From positions 1 to 53,346 of the forward strand of contig JANQHF010000089.1 of NCBI GenBank assembly GCA_028282725.1: DNA of 53,346 nucleotides, written 5' to 3'. A program made the translations under genes and the position numbers. Below the pieces are notes generated by a model. That model had not been told where the DNA came from. It did not search any database and saw only the letters and a list, made by a program, of their open reading frames with translations. Positions 43,018 to 52,668 of this stretch are shown here, one piece after another (position 1 is the stretch's first letter; the number at the start of each line of letters is the position of its first letter). Source of the stretch: Saprospiraceae bacterium. Its GTDB lineage: Bacteria; Bacteroidota; Bacteroidia; Chitinophagales; Saprospiraceae.

Positions 43018-45678
43018 TTACATCGGACAATTCTCAATGAATACATTAAATACATTGGCTGGAGTCACTTCAAATTGCGGATTCAAAATAACGTCGACAA
43101 CTCCTTTGAAGGTAATATTATTTGCATTTATGTTGACATTATTCGGCATGGGTGCTCCGGATGTAATGTGTCCGTTGTGGAAGGTCGCATTCAAGACAAT
43201 ATCTGGTTGCGTCACATTTGTCGTATTGGCCATATTGCAGTTGTTTGCTCCAATATTTCCTGTATACATACCCCGGCCATGAGTGCCGGCAACAAAAGTG
43301 TTGTCAGATGTGCGATACTTGATCATATCCACCCTCACATTCGCCAGACCGTCATTGGTCGCTTCCCACGATGTAGCACCCCCATTGATATTGTCAGTGG
43401 TCCAAATACCCATGTCTGTAGCGAGCAATGCATGATCATTGTTTGCAGGACTGAAGATTCCCCATCTGACGGGAATATCCGGAAGATTGTTTTCGATATC
43501 TACCCAGGTAGTTCCCCCATCTGTTGATTCATATACACTCTTTACTCCAAAATTACTGATCGTGAGCAGCATGTGATTGCTATTGCCCATTTGGACGTCT
43601 ATGGAAGACACATATGTATCAGCCGGGGCCTGAGCAACAGTCGGACTGATATCTACGGATGTCAATGGATTGACATTCGCATTGTTAATTCTAAAAACTT
43701 TACCATTATCAGTACCTACATAGATCGTTGTCGGGGTATTCGGATCCACCTTTATTGTCGAAGCTTGTCTTCCTCCAAGCGTAGCTCCCCCAACGGGAAT
43801 GTCGTCCGTCAATGCAGCACCCGCCGCACCAAATCCGGTTGCCCGGCTAAGTGCGTCTACATTGGATGCTCCATAGAGAATCTTATTCGTATCATCATAA
43901 TCTGTCGGATTGATGAATCTACCTGTCATTGTTCTGCCGGTAACATCTGCCTTGGTGGCCCATTCGTCCCGGGTATAGGCATAATCGTTTTCTGTAAAGG
44001 CAGTGATTTGAATGAGTGGATTGGCCTGGTCGATATGAGCAAATCCACCATCTCCTCCAGTCACTTCTATGGTATTATTTGCACTGGCTTGATCCCATTC
44101 ATTAGAACCATTGTCCTGTAGACCTCCTAAATATTCCCTCGCAGCGGCAGTAGGACTGATGTCGCATGAATAGAATTGACTCGTAGTATATCCCTGCACG
44201 TGATCGGCAAACGTGGGTGTGGCATTTTTATCTCCTGCATTCGCGGAGAAGGCAACACCACCATCACTGCCGAAGACCACTTGGTTGAAGTTTCCCGGCC
44301 GGAATACAGCAGCATGTTGATCAGCATGCATGTAATGGGCACATGGCCCTGAATTATCGCGGACCCAGGAGGAAATAATGGTGAAATTTGCCCCACCATC
44401 TATGGTCCGGTACATATCTATTCCACCTACGAAGAAAACATCCGGATCGGTTGGGTGTACTTCCAGGACGAGGTCATAAAATGCCTGTGCTCTTGTAAAA
44501 TGATTCGTGCCTTCCGTGCACGGATTATTATCAATATTAAAATCCATTGGTATTGGCATATCTGTCCAGTTGGTACCTCCGTCAATAGTCTTCTTAAAAA
44601 ATCCAACATCGTCATTTCCAGGCATCGCAGCATTACTCTGACTGACGACATAGATCCTGTTTGGATCTGAAGGGGCAACATCAAAAATTGTTCTTTTTCC
44701 TGCCTCATCGAGAATCTTGGTAAATGTCCCCGCAGTATTACAATTCACTCCTGTGCATTTATAAAGGTCTCCACCATCGTCACCAAATTCATTGGATCCT
44801 ACAGCTACTAACAGATTGTTGGATCCGTCCAATCTCACATCGGAGACCAACTGGCTATTGGCCTGGTTATTTTGAGGCAGTACCTGGTTCCATGTTGTAC
44901 CTCCGTCATCGGATCTGAAGAGTCCGCTCATTCCCTGAAATGCCCCATTAGGGGTGACCGGATCTCCAAGCTTTGATCCAACATTGATTTGCCCGGATCC
45001 CAGGTAGACTACACTTTGCCCATTTTCATTTCTCACCACAACATCACTGTTGAATTTAAACATGTTCGTGCTTGCGAGATGGGTCCAGGTCGCACCTGCA
45101 TCAATAGATTTAAATACACCGGCTCCAGGAGTCACGCTGGTTTCAACTTCACCTGTAGCGGCATACCACGTATTCTGATTGTTGGGATCAAATGCCAGTG
45201 ATACAACGGCCAGGTTGTCCAAAAAGTCATTGATCTTTGTCCAGGGTGATGTCTTGGTTGTGATGTCGTCATTCTTCCAAAGACCACCTGAAACTCCCGC
45301 CGCAAATACTCTTCTATCGGTCATGTCCGTGGGATCAAACATAATTGCTCTTGTTCTTCCTCCAACCGTATCCGGACCAACGTTAGTCCAAGTCAGCATG
45401 GGTATCTTGGCCTTGTTCTTATATAATTTAGTCATAAGTGCATCCCTGTATTCTCTGGCTTCGATCAATCGCTCCCTAGGTACGAGTCCTGTAGCCGGAT
45501 CACGTGTCATGAGGTATTCCTGAAGGGCACGAGCTGCAATTCGCTCTTCTTTTGGCTTCTTTTTGATTTCGACTTTCAAAGCGGTATTTTCATGCTCTTT
45601 TAACAAAAGAAAGGTGAAACTTCCGGCGATAATGAGTAAGATCGTGATCAATAGGATCTTTGGTTTAGTTGGATACAT
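43018..45678 (-). CDS. Large BNR/sortilin-like beta-propeller protein
   Basis: An 886-residue protein with an N-terminal anchor or signal (ILLITILLIIAGSFTFLLL, residues 9-27) and a charged linker, then many Asp-box blades (GGTTW, DAGATW, DGGTNW, DGGANF) forming one or two VPS10/sortilin-like propellers, as in large surface proteins of Bacteroidota. The C-terminal 60 residues (NVNINANNITFKGVVDVILNP...VFIENC) look like the 3-coathanger stack type rather than a standard type IX sorting domain. It probably acts at the cell surface, perhaps as an adhesin or binding protein. ATG at 45678. Confidence 0.82.
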   Translation of the reverse strand: MYPTKPKILLITILLIIAGSFTFLLLKEHENTALKVEIKKKPKEERIAARALQEYLMTRDPATGLVPRERLIEAREYRDALMTKLYKNKAKIPMLTWTNVGPDTVGGRTRAIMFDPTDMTDRRVFAAGVSGGLWKNDDITTKTSPWTKINDFLDNLAVVSLAFDPNNQNTWYAATGEVETSVTPGAGVFKSIDAGATWTHLASTNMFKFNSDVVVRNENGQSVVYLGSGQINVGSKLGDPVTPNGAFQGMSGLFRSDDGGTTWNQVLPQNNQANSQLVSDVRLDGSNNLLVAVGSNEFGDDGGDLYKCTGVNCNTAGTFTKILDEAGKRTIFDVAPSDPNRIYVVSQSNAAMPGNDDVGFFKKTIDGGTNWTDMPIPMDFNIDNNPCTEGTNHFTRAQAFYDLVLEVHPTDPDVFFVGGIDMYRTIDGGANFTIISSWVRDNSGPCAHYMHADQHAAVFRPGNFNQVVFGSDGGVAFSANAGDKNATPTFADHVQGYTTSQFYSCDISPTAAAREYLGGLQDNGSNEWDQASANNTIEVTGGDGGFAHIDQANPLIQITAFTENDYAYTRDEWATKADVTGRTMTGRFINPTDYDDTNKILYGASNVDALSRATGFGAAGAALTDDIPVGGATLGGRQASTIKVDPNTPTTIYVGTDNGKVFRINNANVNPLTSVDISPTVAQAPADTYVSSIDVQMGNSNHMLLTISNFGVKSVYESTDGGTTWVDIENNLPDIPVRWGIFSPANNDHALLATDMGIWTTDNINGGATSWEATNDGLANVRVDMIKYRTSDNTFVAGTHGRGMYTGNIGANNCNMANTTNVTQPDIVLNATFHNGHITSGAPMPNNVNINANNITFKGVVDVILNPQFEVTPANVFNVFIENCPM

Positions 45679-45749
45679 GTGATCATTTTTTGTGTTGATA
45701 ATATTCGTTTACATCATTGAATACTAATCAGATGCAATCTTTCTTAAAA

Positions 45750-45761
45750 TGTACGGATACA
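45750..45761. promoter_or_regulatory. TGTAC-type palindrome, copy 1
   Basis: TGTACGGATACA, one base away from the copy at 46034; 72 bases upstream of the BNR gene start. Possible regulatory site; no known regulator is assigned. Confidence 0.3.
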
Positions 45762-46033
45762 GTCTTTAAACGGGTTATTGAATAAGGAAAACAGCCTGTT
45801 TTAGTGTCTATGAGAGAAAGATAGCCAATAAATGATAAGCCACATACTTCACAACAGAATTTTCATCAATTAGATAGAACGGAGTATAATTCCCCGATGA
45901 ATCTTAAAAAAAACTGCTTTTTAGAGAAATCTGCTTATTTATGTGAAGGATTATTAAAATACCTCTAACAGTAAAGAAATTATACAAATTGAAGGTCTGG
46001 TATCTTCTTTGATCAGCCGGACTTTGATTTTAA

Positions 46034-46045
46034 TGTACGGGTACA
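46034..46045. promoter_or_regulatory. TGTAC-type palindrome, copy 2
   Basis: TGTACGGGTACA, symmetric TGTAC/GTACA arms around GG; about 147 bases upstream of the nuclease-like gene at 46192. Confidence 0.3.
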
Positions 46046-46191
46046 GCCAACTATTTGGGGTAAGAATCTGAGTATTGGGAAGAAATTTTATATTATGGAC
46101 GGGTTGCCTTTTACTTAATTGATTGAGTGAAAGTGAATATGCTCATACTTAATAATGGATGTTATATATCTGTCACAAATTGAAATAAGCT

Positions 46192-46548
46192 GTGGAAAAA
46201 GAAAATTACCTTGAGAAGGCCATTGAATGGGCCAAGAAGAAATCTACCGATTCTATTCAAGTGAATAGAGAGGAATATGAGCCACCAAAAGTTTTCAAGA
46301 ATCGAACAACAGGTGAAGAAGTTCAGGCGGATTTATCATTTTCTTCTGAAGATGGTGTTGTCAGCTTTGTCGATATTGCAATGAAGTCAGATTCATCGCA
46401 GAAATTGGTAACGAGGTGGAAATTGCTCAGTTTGATGGCCTCTCTCAAAAACGGAAAACTTTACCTGTTGACTCCAAAGGGTCATAAAATGTTCACTCAA
46501 AAACTTATCGATCAATATAAGATCGATGCAACCATTTATTCCATATAA
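46192..46548 (+). CDS. Small protein, possible nuclease-like fold, uncharacterised
   Basis: A 118-residue basic protein with no signal peptide. GTG at 46192 is the only start; a TAA lies two codons upstream. After a charged lead it has EEVQADLSF, then VVSFVDIAMKSDS, and a C-terminal RWKLLSLMASLKNGKLYLLTP followed by KGHKMFTQKLI. The strand order with D...DxxxK and a following helix recalls restriction-like PD-(D/E)xK folds, but this is a guess from pattern. The NYN-domain gene follows 100 bases on in the same direction. Confidence 0.6.
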   Translation: MEKENYLEKAIEWAKKKSTDSIQVNREEYEPPKVFKNRTTGEEVQADLSFSSEDGVVSFVDIAMKSDSSQKLVTRWKLLSLMASLKNGKLYLLTPKGHKMFTQKLIDQYKIDATIYSI

Positions 46549-46648
46549 TTACTATAAGGTGCTTATAATAGACAGCAAGAGTGACGAGACAATTGACCGC
46601 ATCTTAAGAAGTGGGTCCGCAATGAATTGAATTTTAATGAAAATTTAA

Positions 46649-47155
46649 ATGGACAATATTAGAATCAATCAATCCGTAGCTATCTTAATTGATGGCAACA
46701 ATATAGAACTGGGATTACAAGCTTTGACTGGACAGGCCAATACACTGCTTGATTTCGATAGCCTGGTACCAAGACTTTTGAAGGACAGGGGATTGAATAA
46801 GTTGATCTACTTCCGGGAGGGAAAAAGCATATCCAGTAAACTGGCGGAAAGATTGCTCACTCAATTTCACGGATCCGTAATGCCATGTCATAAATCCGCA
46901 GATATACCCCTGACGATTAAGGCCACTCAAATAGCCAAAAAGGTGGACACCATTATCATCCTATCGGGCGATTCGGATTATGTAGAACTGGTCCGTCATT
47001 TAAAGGGGGAAGGAGTGAGAGTAGAAATAGCAGCAATTGAGAATGCGACCGCTAAGATCCTTATTGATGAATCCGATCTCTTTACACCGATCAGGGAGGA
47101 GGATTCATTTACATTAAAGCCCAAGAAGAAGAGAACGAAAAGCAGATCGAAGTGA
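46649..47155 (+). CDS. NYN-domain (LabA/DUF88-like) protein
   Basis: A 168-residue cytoplasmic protein with the PIN-like NYN fold: VAILIDGNNIELG near the N-terminus with the first acidic site, SADIPLTIKATQIAKK in the centre, and IIILSGDSDYVELVRHLKGEG with the second acidic cluster, then VEIAAI. NYN proteins are predicted RNA nucleases; LabA-type members act in diverse regulatory settings. The C-terminal tail is lysine-rich (KPKKKRTKSRSK), fitting nucleic-acid binding. ATG at 46649. Confidence 0.85.
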   Translation: MDNIRINQSVAILIDGNNIELGLQALTGQANTLLDFDSLVPRLLKDRGLNKLIYFREGKSISSKLAERLLTQFHGSVMPCHKSADIPLTIKATQIAKKVDTIIILSGDSDYVELVRHLKGEGVRVEIAAIENATAKILIDESDLFTPIREEDSFTLKPKKKRTKSRSK

Positions 47156-47232
47156 GGGCAGGATGCTGAAAATCACGCCAAAGCTGAAGGGACACATCCT
47201 GAATTCAAGTCAATCCTTTATCATATGTAAAA

Positions 47233-47278
47233 CACATTTCTCTCGCTATGTGCTTTCATTCAAGGGTACAGAAATGTG
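47233..47278. other. Inverted repeat upstream of hmuY
   Basis: CACATTTCT (47233-47241) and AGAAATGTG (47270-47278) are perfect 9-base arms 28 bases apart, between the NYN gene and hmuY. It may be a terminator of the former or a control element of the haem operon. Confidence 0.35.
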
Positions 47279-47420
47279 CCTTCAGATTTTTATCTAACAA
47301 TTCTGGGTAGAAAGACTACAAATTTTAAGGAATCATGAATCCAGATTCGGGCAGATTTCTTTCGAAAATCGGTAATACCTACGTGAGATAAGACTGAATA
47401 TATTCGCGACCAAAAAACAA

Positions 47421-48059
47421 ATGGATTCTAAATTCTTGACTTTTATTGCAGTCTTACTGTTTTCATGCTCGTTTATTGCCTGTGGGGATGACGAAGAACC
47501 TATCGTGAAAGAACCTGTAGTTACTTCTACGGTGTCGGACTTATATGCTCCTATTACATCAGCTCCCGGAGAACCTCCGGCTGGAGATTTTATCGGTTTC
47601 AATTTTAAGGAAAATCGAGTTGTAGAATTGAGTACAGGTACCTGGGACATTGCTTTCAGAGGAACGCTTATTATCGTCAATGGGGGGACTCAAATCCTAC
47701 CTGATGAGCCAGCTCGAACCGGAACAGGGGCTGCCAGTATCGTCGATGGGACTTTTGATGAAGTGTTGGAAGCACCGGCAAATAGTCTATTTGGACAAGA
47801 TGGACCCACGGAGTATGCTATTCCCTCAGGAAGCGATAACGGATGGTACAACTATGCAGGCCCTCCGACTTTCCTGATCAGTCCGCTTGCAGGAAAGATC
47901 CTTGTGATCAGAACCCATGATAATAACTATGCCAAGATGGAGATCTTGAGTTACTACAAGGGAGCACCGGCATCTGTGGATAGCACGTCAGAGCCAAGGT
48001 ATTTCACTTTTAATTTTGCATACAATCCTAATGGAGATAAAGCCTTCATCGACCAATAA
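47421..48059 (+). CDS. hmuY: HmuY-family haem-binding lipoprotein
   Basis: A 212-residue surface lipoprotein; HmuY takes haem from host or environmental haemoproteins and passes it to its TonB-dependent partner. The signal ends in FIAC, followed by GDDEEP; an acidic stretch after the cysteine is the usual export mark for surface lipoproteins in Bacteroidota. Family landmarks are TWDIAFRGTLIIVNGG, NGWYNYAG, KILVIRTHDNNYAKMEILSYY, and the terminal YFTFNFAYNPNGDKAF. The histidine haem ligands of P. gingivalis HmuY cannot be matched by eye. It is the first gene of a six-gene plus-strand operon. ATG at 47421. Confidence 0.88.
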   Translation: MDSKFLTFIAVLLFSCSFIACGDDEEPIVKEPVVTSTVSDLYAPITSAPGEPPAGDFIGFNFKENRVVELSTGTWDIAFRGTLIIVNGGTQILPDEPARTGTGAASIVDGTFDEVLEAPANSLFGQDGPTEYAIPSGSDNGWYNYAGPPTFLISPLAGKILVIRTHDNNYAKMEILSYYKGAPASVDSTSEPRYFTFNFAYNPNGDKAFIDQ

Positions 48060-48096
48060 GTCATTTAGTCATAATTTTTCATACATCACTTTTCAT

Positions 48097-48120
48097 GTGG
48101 AGGTTTGACCAAACCTCCAC
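48097..48120 (+). terminator. Hairpin between hmuY and the next operon gene
   Basis: GTGGAGGTTT and AAACCTCCAC form a perfect 10-base stem around GACC, followed by TTCTTAAAATTT. Placed 37 bases after the hmuY stop and 19 before the next start, it could partly stop transcription or protect the hmuY transcript, giving more HmuY than membrane proteins. Confidence 0.65.
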
Positions 48121-48138
48121 TTCTTAAAATTTATTGAA

Positions 48139-49032
48139 ATGTCAAAATTTAAATTTTTATTAATCGGTCTGATTTGTCCAATTCTTTTGACTGCCCAGGT
48201 TGATAAAAAAACAATGGATAAAGCTGCGATCAGATCAATGGCGGGATGTTATGATATCGTTTTTGATTATGCAGAGACTTTTTCCAATGAAAGGGATTAT
48301 CAATACCAAGATAATTATAAGGCCTTTGCACGTGAATGGATACAAGTGGTAGAAGAGTCAGAGGATTACATTTCCTTGCAACATTTACTCGTAATCAATG
48401 ATTCAATGATCATCAAGCACTGGAGACAAGACTGGATCTATCAAAATACAGATTTGTATTTATTTGATGGAGATGGACGATGGGTGTTTCAAAACAAAAC
48501 GCCGATTGAAGTTGCAGGACAATGGACGCAAAAAGTCTACCAGGTGGATGATGGCCCCAGGTATGAAGGATCAGCTACCTGGGTACATGTTGACGGCAGG
48601 CATTTTTGGGAAAATACAACGCCTGCACCTCTTCCACGGAGAGAAAGGACCAAGAGGAATGATTACAACATCATGTTACGTGGTAACCGTCATGAGCTCA
48701 CCGATACTGGATGGATTCATGTCCAGGACAACAAAAAGCTATTGAGCGATGGTAATTCAAAAAAGGTAATTGCAGAAGAAAAAGGATTGAATTCATATAC
48801 CAGGATCGATGAGAAGCAATGCGAGCTTGCCAAAGACTATTGGCAAGAAAATCAAAGTTATTGGGGTAGAGTCGTTGATCAATGGAATTCCAGGGTGTTC
48901 AAGAATTCCCAAAATTTCACCCTAAATGATAAGATAGAAGGGAAACGACTGTATGAACATCTTTTCTTCTTGTCGACAGATAAATCTCCCAATGAAATTG
49001 GTGATTTGATCGAAACTTATGTAAAACGCTGA
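48139..49032 (+). CDS. DUF6607 family exported protein
   Basis: A 297-residue protein with a signal peptide (MSKFKFLLIGLICPILLTAQ). The sequence matches DUF6607: MAGCYDIVFDYAETFS, YKAFAREWIQVVEE, IIKHWRQDWIYQN, VAGQWTQKVYQVDDGPRYEG, WVHVDGRHFWENTTPAPLPRRE. Function unknown. The family often accompanies TonB-dependent iron or haem receptors, as here, 22 bases before the receptor gene, which suggests a role in uptake or handling of haem in the periplasm. ATG at 48139. Confidence 0.83.
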   Translation: MSKFKFLLIGLICPILLTAQVDKKTMDKAAIRSMAGCYDIVFDYAETFSNERDYQYQDNYKAFAREWIQVVEESEDYISLQHLLVINDSMIIKHWRQDWIYQNTDLYLFDGDGRWVFQNKTPIEVAGQWTQKVYQVDDGPRYEGSATWVHVDGRHFWENTTPAPLPRRERTKRNDYNIMLRGNRHELTDTGWIHVQDNKKLLSDGNSKKVIAEEKGLNSYTRIDEKQCELAKDYWQENQSYWGRVVDQWNSRVFKNSQNFTLNDKIEGKRLYEHLFFLSTDKSPNEIGDLIETYVKR

Positions 49033-49054
49033 TTCAGGAAGACGGGATAATCCT

Positions 49055-51181
49055 ATGGGAAAAGTAGCTTTTTGGATTGTCTTTTTGCTCATTGCCAATT
49101 CAAATGCGATGAGCCAGAATCGAGAAGTCTCAGATCTCATGGTGGATACTTCTGCAATATTGGATTTGAATGAATTGGTCATTACGGCAACCCGATCAAA
49201 TCGTCAGTTGGCTTCATTACCATTGCCCACAGTCGTTATTGACGAAGAATATGTCAGGCAGACAGGTAATATGCGGTTGGATGAAATGTTATCTGAGCTC
49301 CCGGGAATTCTGGTGTCCACAGATTTTGGTGGGGGCCAGGGTGTGCAGCTACAAGGACTGGACTCCGACTACACTTTAATTTTGATCAATGGATTGCCGC
49401 TCATCGGCCGTCAGGCAGGCACGCTGGATTTAAATCGTATTACGGTGCAGGGTATCGAAAAAATTGAGATAGTCAAGGGGCCTTCTTCAGCCTTGTATGG
49501 ATCTGATGCTCTTGCCGGTGTGATCAATATCATAACCAGGCAATTTGAGAATGAAAGACTCAATGCCTCGGCTGGAATCCGGGCCGGCAATCTTGATCTG
49601 ATCAATACCTCGTTTGACGCCAGGAGCAATCTTGGCGATGTGCGCATCGGTCTCTCTTTTGACTATTTGTCAAGCAGTGGTTATGATCTCACTCCTGAAT
49701 CACCACGAACATCAACTGTTCAACCTTATGCCAATTACACGATCCAGCCTTCAATAGCATGGAATGTCAGTGAACAATTGACGCTCGAAGCATATCTGAG
49801 ACGTTATAGTCAAGATCAGGATCTCGTTCAGGTAATTGATGGTTCCGATCTTTTGGGGAATAGTGAAATTGGAGAAACAAATATCAATTTCAACCTCAAA
49901 CTTAAGCCCTCAGAACAGTCTTTTCATCAGTTGGAAATCTATCATTCTACATACCAGGCAAATGAATTTGGAACGAGCACGTCTCGCCCGGAATTTGATT
50001 TTAGGACTTCCTTTGATCAAAAACTATTCAGACCAGAATACAGATGGATTGCAAGGGTTAATGAGTTGCATACTTTGACCTTGGGTACAGGTCTTGGTCT
50101 GGATCGCTTGAATGCCACCCGTTATGAAGAAGATATCACATTTGTGGCTCCTTATGCATATGGACAATTTGAATTTATACCGGGTGACAGATGGAATATC
50201 ATAAGCGGAATCAGAGTGGATCTGCACAACCAGTTCAGTAATGCAATCAACCCGAAGTTGGCATTATATTACTCGGTATTGCCCGGCCTGTCGCTCAAAT
50301 CATCGGTCGGTTTTGGGTATAAGGCTCCGGACTTCAGACAATTGTATCTCAACTTTACAAATTCCACAGTAGGATACACCGTCCTGGGACATAATATTTC
50401 CATAGAAGAGTTGGACATTCTGAATGAAAATGGACAAATCAATAATTTTCTTATTCCCACCGAACAACTCACAGGAGACCTGAGATCTGAAAACTCAATG
50501 GGTATTAACATCGGTTTGGAGTACAATCCGTATCCCGCTTTGAGCTTGTCCATGAATGCCTTCAGAAACCAGGTGGACAACTTAATCGATACAAGGGTCC
50601 TGGCCCAAAAGACAAATGGTCAAAATGTTTTTGGATATTATAATGTTGGCGAAATAATCAGCAAGGGGGTCGAAGTAAGCTTAAGAGCTGGTGTCACAAG
50701 CTGTCTTAGCCTTACCTTTGGATACCAGTATTTACTTACTGCTGATCGCAGTGTTCTTGAAAGGATTGAAAGCACGGGAATCTTTGGTCGCGATCCGGAG
50801 ACCCTTCAATCGGTAAGGTTAGAAGACTCGGACTATCTGGGGTTGTACAACAGAAGCAAACATATGGGACAAGTTTCCCTGAAGTACACTATTCCCGATT
50901 GGGAAACCTACATCACAACTCGTATAATTATGAGATCCGGTTTTGGATTATTTGACACTAATGCCAATGCCATACTGGATCGTTTTGATCAGCTGGTATC
51001 GGGTTATTCTTTGGTGAATGCATCCATCGGAAAGAAATTTTCAGGTCCTGATATCGAACTGCAAATAGCTGTGCGAAACATCTTCGACTATACATCACCA
51101 CAGTACTTACCCAATCTGCCGGGTAGACTCTTTACTTTACAATTATCAAAATCTCTCACTATTACAAATAACGAATTATGA
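49055..51181 (+). CDS. TonB-dependent outer-membrane receptor, HmuR-like
   Basis: A 708-residue receptor for TonB-driven uptake, probably of haem given the hmuY gene ahead. A signal peptide (MGKVAFWIVFLLIANSNAMSQ) is followed by a TonB-box-like ELVITATR, a plug domain (LDEMLSELPGILVSTDF, GPSSALYGSDALAGVINIIT), and a 22-strand barrel. The GYKAPDFRQLY segment in the barrel corresponds to the YRAP box of haem receptors; the NPDL box is not evident. The last strands end in LPGRLFTLQLSKSL. Its stop overlaps the ankyrin gene start by 4 bases (ATGA). Confidence 0.9.
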   Translation: MGKVAFWIVFLLIANSNAMSQNREVSDLMVDTSAILDLNELVITATRSNRQLASLPLPTVVIDEEYVRQTGNMRLDEMLSELPGILVSTDFGGGQGVQLQGLDSDYTLILINGLPLIGRQAGTLDLNRITVQGIEKIEIVKGPSSALYGSDALAGVINIITRQFENERLNASAGIRAGNLDLINTSFDARSNLGDVRIGLSFDYLSSSGYDLTPESPRTSTVQPYANYTIQPSIAWNVSEQLTLEAYLRRYSQDQDLVQVIDGSDLLGNSEIGETNINFNLKLKPSEQSFHQLEIYHSTYQANEFGTSTSRPEFDFRTSFDQKLFRPEYRWIARVNELHTLTLGTGLGLDRLNATRYEEDITFVAPYAYGQFEFIPGDRWNIISGIRVDLHNQFSNAINPKLALYYSVLPGLSLKSSVGFGYKAPDFRQLYLNFTNSTVGYTVLGHNISIEELDILNENGQINNFLIPTEQLTGDLRSENSMGINIGLEYNPYPALSLSMNAFRNQVDNLIDTRVLAQKTNGQNVFGYYNVGEIISKGVEVSLRAGVTSCLSLTFGYQYLLTADRSVLERIESTGIFGRDPETLQSVRLEDSDYLGLYNRSKHMGQVSLKYTIPDWETYITTRIIMRSGFGLFDTNANAILDRFDQLVSGYSLVNASIGKKFSGPDIELQIAVRNIFDYTSPQYLPNLPGRLFTLQLSKSLTITNNEL

Positions 51182-52668
51182 AAATCAACACCTTCCTGTT
51201 TTCATTGGGATTACTTCTATTGAGTTCTTGTCTTAACGCTCAGGGTGAAAACAAGCTTTTGGATCGTTCATTTTGGAAAGAATCTCCATCTGTTGAGATG
51301 ATAGAGACATTGATCAAAGAAGGCCATTCTCCAACTAAATTGACCATCCATGGATTTGATGCCGTGACTTATGCCATACTTGAAAAAAATCCACTTCCCG
51401 TGATAAAATACCTGCTAGATCAGGGGAACGACGTCAACAAAATGACCCATGATAGCAGGAACTATCTATTGTGGGCCGGATATAAGGGGGACGTTCCCCT
51501 GATGAAATATTTAGTAGAAAAGGGATCTGACATCAGGTTAATAGATAGTCATGGTAATAACCTGCTTTTCTTTGTGAGCAGTACGGGCCAGGATGATCTT
51601 GCGGTTTACGACTATATAAAAAGCATTGGATACGATTTGCCCAATGAGAGAGATTCACGGGGTCGAACGGCATTGATGGCGTATGTATCACGGGCTGGAA
51701 ACAAAGCCGTTATTGACTATATGGCGAAAGAAGGTATCCTTCTGAACGAAGTGGATCATAGGGGCAACGGCTTATTATTTCATGCTGCAAGAACGGTAGA
51801 TTCCGGGTTGTTGTCTTACCTGAAGGACCTGGGCGCTCCCAATATGGAGAAAGGAAAAGAAAATGAGAATGCCTTTCATTTTGCTTCCCATAATACCTCG
51901 CTCTCCATTGAGTTTTGTGAATATCTCCAGCGAATGGGACAGGATCCCTCTTTGGTGTCCACGGAAGGCAAATCCGCATTACACAATCTCGCATGGAGAC
52001 ATGCGGACAAAGAGGTATTCGATTATTTTTTGAATAGTGGCATCGATGTCAATATCAAAGATCAAAATGGACAGACAGCTCTGATGAATGCTGCGAGTCG
52101 AAATAAACTTGAAATTGTGGAATTCCTCATTAAACGTGGTGCTGATGTACAATTGAAGGATATTGAAAGGAATACAGCAATTATGAATGCCATAAAAACC
52201 AATAGTGCTGAAGTTGCTCAGCTTCTGCTGGAAAAAGGATCTGATCCCAATGTTCGGGATAAGCATGGGAATGGCCTGATTCATCACCTAGTTCATTCAT
52301 CTTCGTCAGGAAATGTTGAGGAGGCCATGAAAAAGCTGGACCTCTTGCTTCGCACCAACACCTCTCTCTCGGACACCAATGCGGAAGGGCAAAATGCACT
52401 TCATATTGCAGCTACGAAGGACAATGTGGAATTGATCACAAAACTAATACCACTTATTGAGGATCCTAACCTTAAGGATAAAAATGGTCTGTCTGCGCTT
52501 CATCATGCTGCTATGAAAGCAAGTAATCCTGAAATATTAAGGATTCTTGTTGAAAGAGGAGCAGACATCCACCTCAAAACCGACTTTGAAGAGTCCCCTT
52601 ATGAACTCGCTCTGGAAAACGAGTTAATGAAAAAATCTCTCGATTCACTCAAATTCTTAAAAGGATGA
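51178..52668 (+). CDS. Exported ankyrin-repeat protein
   Basis: A 496-residue protein with a signal peptide (MKINTFLFSLGLLLLSSCLNAQ; LLSSC could also serve as a lipobox) and a mature part composed almost wholly of ankyrin repeats, about 12 to 13 units such as DQNGQTALMNAASRNKLEIV, ERNTAIMNAI, GNGLIHHLVH, GQNALHIAATKDNVELI and GLSALHHAAMKASNPEIL. Exported ankyrin proteins occur in iron/haem operons of Bacteroidota but their binding partners are unknown. Overlaps of 4 bases on both sides tie it to the receptor and the DUF2271 gene. It presumably acts as a periplasmic scaffold. Confidence 0.86.
   Translation: MKINTFLFSLGLLLLSSCLNAQGENKLLDRSFWKESPSVEMIETLIKEGHSPTKLTIHGFDAVTYAILEKNPLPVIKYLLDQGNDVNKMTHDSRNYLLWAGYKGDVPLMKYLVEKGSDIRLIDSHGNNLLFFVSSTGQDDLAVYDYIKSIGYDLPNERDSRGRTALMAYVSRAGNKAVIDYMAKEGILLNEVDHRGNGLLFHAARTVDSGLLSYLKDLGAPNMEKGKENENAFHFASHNTSLSIEFCEYLQRMGQDPSLVSTEGKSALHNLAWRHADKEVFDYFLNSGIDVNIKDQNGQTALMNAASRNKLEIVEFLIKRGADVQLKDIERNTAIMNAIKTNSAEVAQLLLEKGSDPNVRDKHGNGLIHHLVHSSSSGNVEEAMKKLDLLLRTNTSLSDTNAEGQNALHIAATKDNVELITKLIPLIEDPNLKDKNGLSALHHAAMKASNPEILRILVERGADIHLKTDFEESPYELALENELMKKSLDSLKFLKG

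Larger units (their letters stand above)
45679..46191. other. Intergenic stretch, 513 bases, divergent promoters
   Basis: No gene is seen. It separates divergent genes and is AT-rich. It holds two copies of a near-palindromic 12-base word, TGTACGGATACA (45750-45761) and TGTACGGGTACA (46034-46045), one nearer each gene. Confidence 0.45.

Noticed and set aside
43573..44121. Antisense open frame of 182 codons inside the BNR-repeat gene
   Set aside because: The opposite strand carries clear Asp-box repeats; this frame shows only repeat-driven composition.
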